DNA from: Echinicola jeungdonensis
GTDB lineage: Bacteria > Bacteroidota > Bacteroidia > Cytophagales > Cyclobacteriaceae
NCBI RefSeq assembly: GCF_030409905.1
Contig: NZ_JAUFQT010000001.1
Span: 1 to 64,000 of the forward strand
Direction of reading: 5' to 3'
Length of the DNA: 64,000 bases
The first letter of the stretch is position 1, and each line of letters begins with the position of its first letter. A model generated the notes under the pieces. The model was not told the origin of the DNA. It searched no databases and saw only the letters and a list, made by a program, of their open reading frames with translations. Positions 63,270 through 64,000 of the stretch are shown here, piece by piece. Both the position numbers and the translations under genes were made by a program.

Positions 63270-64000
63270 TTACCATCTATATTTTATGCCAATAAAGGCG
63301 CCGGCGCTTTTTAAATTTACTTTTCCTTCCCCGATTTCTGTGATGGGCAATTTGAAATAGGGTTCTACCTGGAGTGAAAGTTTTGGTGTCAAAATCCTTT
63401 CATACCCCAAACTAAAATTCATTATTCCCAATAAATGCTGATTTGAATTCCTGACATCAACTTCACTGGAATAAGGGCTATAACCATTTGAATATTCCAG
63501 CTCATAACTTTCCCTAAGCATGAAATAGGAAGAAAATCCTGTACTGATATACCACCTGTCCAATTCATTATTGATGGCATAAAACCGGACATTTAAGGGC
63601 ACATCCAATACCCAACAATCTCCCTTGATTCCGTTTGGAGAAGGTGCATAACCTGTTTGATACCCTTCATCCCCTTGGTAGGTCTTAAAGGAATAAAGCC
63701 CTCCCAGGGTAATGCTCCACTGAGGCAAAAGGAAATACTCCACATTAATCCCTGCACTGGTTCCCAAACCATGCAGATCATTGATTTTCAAAGCACTTAC
63801 ATCAGGGGAAAGCAAGCCAGCCAAACTCCAACGGTCATCCTGCCAATAATCAGCTTTTTTCTTATCCGGAACGTTGTAGGTTCCTTCTCTGGGTCCTTTT
63901 GTATCCATGGGTTGTAAGCCATTGGAATTGAGTTTTGGGGTTTGAAGAAATAAATCTGGAACCACCCTTTTTGCCCTATTAACCAATACCATTTGGTTTT
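63270..64000 (-). CDS. Outer-membrane beta-barrel protein, partial (5' end beyond the window)
   Basis: At least 240 residues, open to the window edge; the ATG at 63992 is not necessarily the start. Alternating strands with aromatic girdles (SITLGGLYSFKTYQ, NVRFYAINNELDRWYISTGF, FSLGYERILTPKLSLQVEPY) and a C-terminal GAFIGIKYRW mark an eight-strand-type barrel assembled in the outer membrane. The N-terminal part visible here (PMDTKGPREGTYNVPDKKK) looks periplasmic. The family is not named with confidence. Confidence 0.7.
   Translation of the reverse strand, partial: NQMVLVNRAKRVVPDLFLQTPKLNSNGLQPMDTKGPREGTYNVPDKKKADYWQDDRWSLAGLLSPDVSALKINDLHGLGTSAGINVEYFLLPQWSITLGGLYSFKTYQGDEGYQTGYAPSPNGIKGDCWVLDVPLNVRFYAINNELDRWYISTGFSSYFMLRESYELEYSNGYSPYSSEVDVRNSNQHLLGIMNFSLGYERILTPKLSLQVEPYFKLPITEIGEGKVNLKSAGAFIGIKYRW

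Overview
The window comes from a low-GC member of the Bacteroidota, most likely a marine or soil Cytophagales relative (Cyclobacterium/Algoriphagus-like). The grounds are a type II-C CRISPR locus with 46-nt repeats, a LytS/LytTR regulator pair, secreted CHRD, YceI and DUF5777-type proteins, and promoters resembling the TTG / TAnnTTTG class. No rRNA or tRNA gene was recognised.

The dominant structural fact is that positions 1-18011 are an error-rich reverse complement of 18016-36063, with only about 5 nt between the arms. Every gene from a histidine kinase to the middle of an NRPS therefore appears twice, in mirror order, and all 28 CRISPR spacers are the same in both arms. The frameshifts fall at different places in the two arms, so the arms look like two noisy readings of one locus (a fold-back read at a contig end), not two genomic copies. 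The entries at 1-18000 are mirror copies. The genome content is best read from 18016 onward, with the left arm used to repair errors, especially at 18-25 kb.

Real layout. (1) 18.0-19.8 kb: LytS-type kinase, cut by the fold-back point, and a LytTR response regulator. (2) 20.2-29.7 kb: a HIRAN-domain protein, a tracrRNA on the minus strand, cas9, a REP-associated tyrosine transposase (RAYT) between cas9 and cas1, cas1, cas2, and an array of 28 spacers, followed by an IS1595-type insertion sequence. (3) 31.1-49.6 kb: a biosynthetic cluster. The minus-strand operon FAAL > luciferase-like monooxygenase > PKS (ACP-KS-AT-DH-KR-ACP) > NRPS (C-A-PCP, glycine-like code) is flanked by a membrane di-iron hydroxylase, a sulfotransferase, a fused KAS III/pseudo-KAS III and a P450. 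It ends in a decayed Sfp-type phosphopantetheinyl transferase. The logical product is an oxidised, possibly sulfated N-acyl-glycine lipid. No thioesterase or reductase release domain is present. (4) 49.8 kb: a lone degenerate copy of the CRISPR repeat, 20 kb from the array. (5) 50-64 kb: ordinary chromosome with secreted and lipoproteins, thiol-redox proteins, guanine deaminase, an IS1182-like transposase, a TPR-like protein, LeuA, Ffh, and a run of envelope proteins.

The most interesting points are the glycine-lipid cluster with its tandem KAS III and dead PPTase, the matching promoter geometry of the tracrRNA and the CRISPR repeat, the RAYT and REP palindromes inside the cas locus, the orphan repeat, and the fold-back itself.
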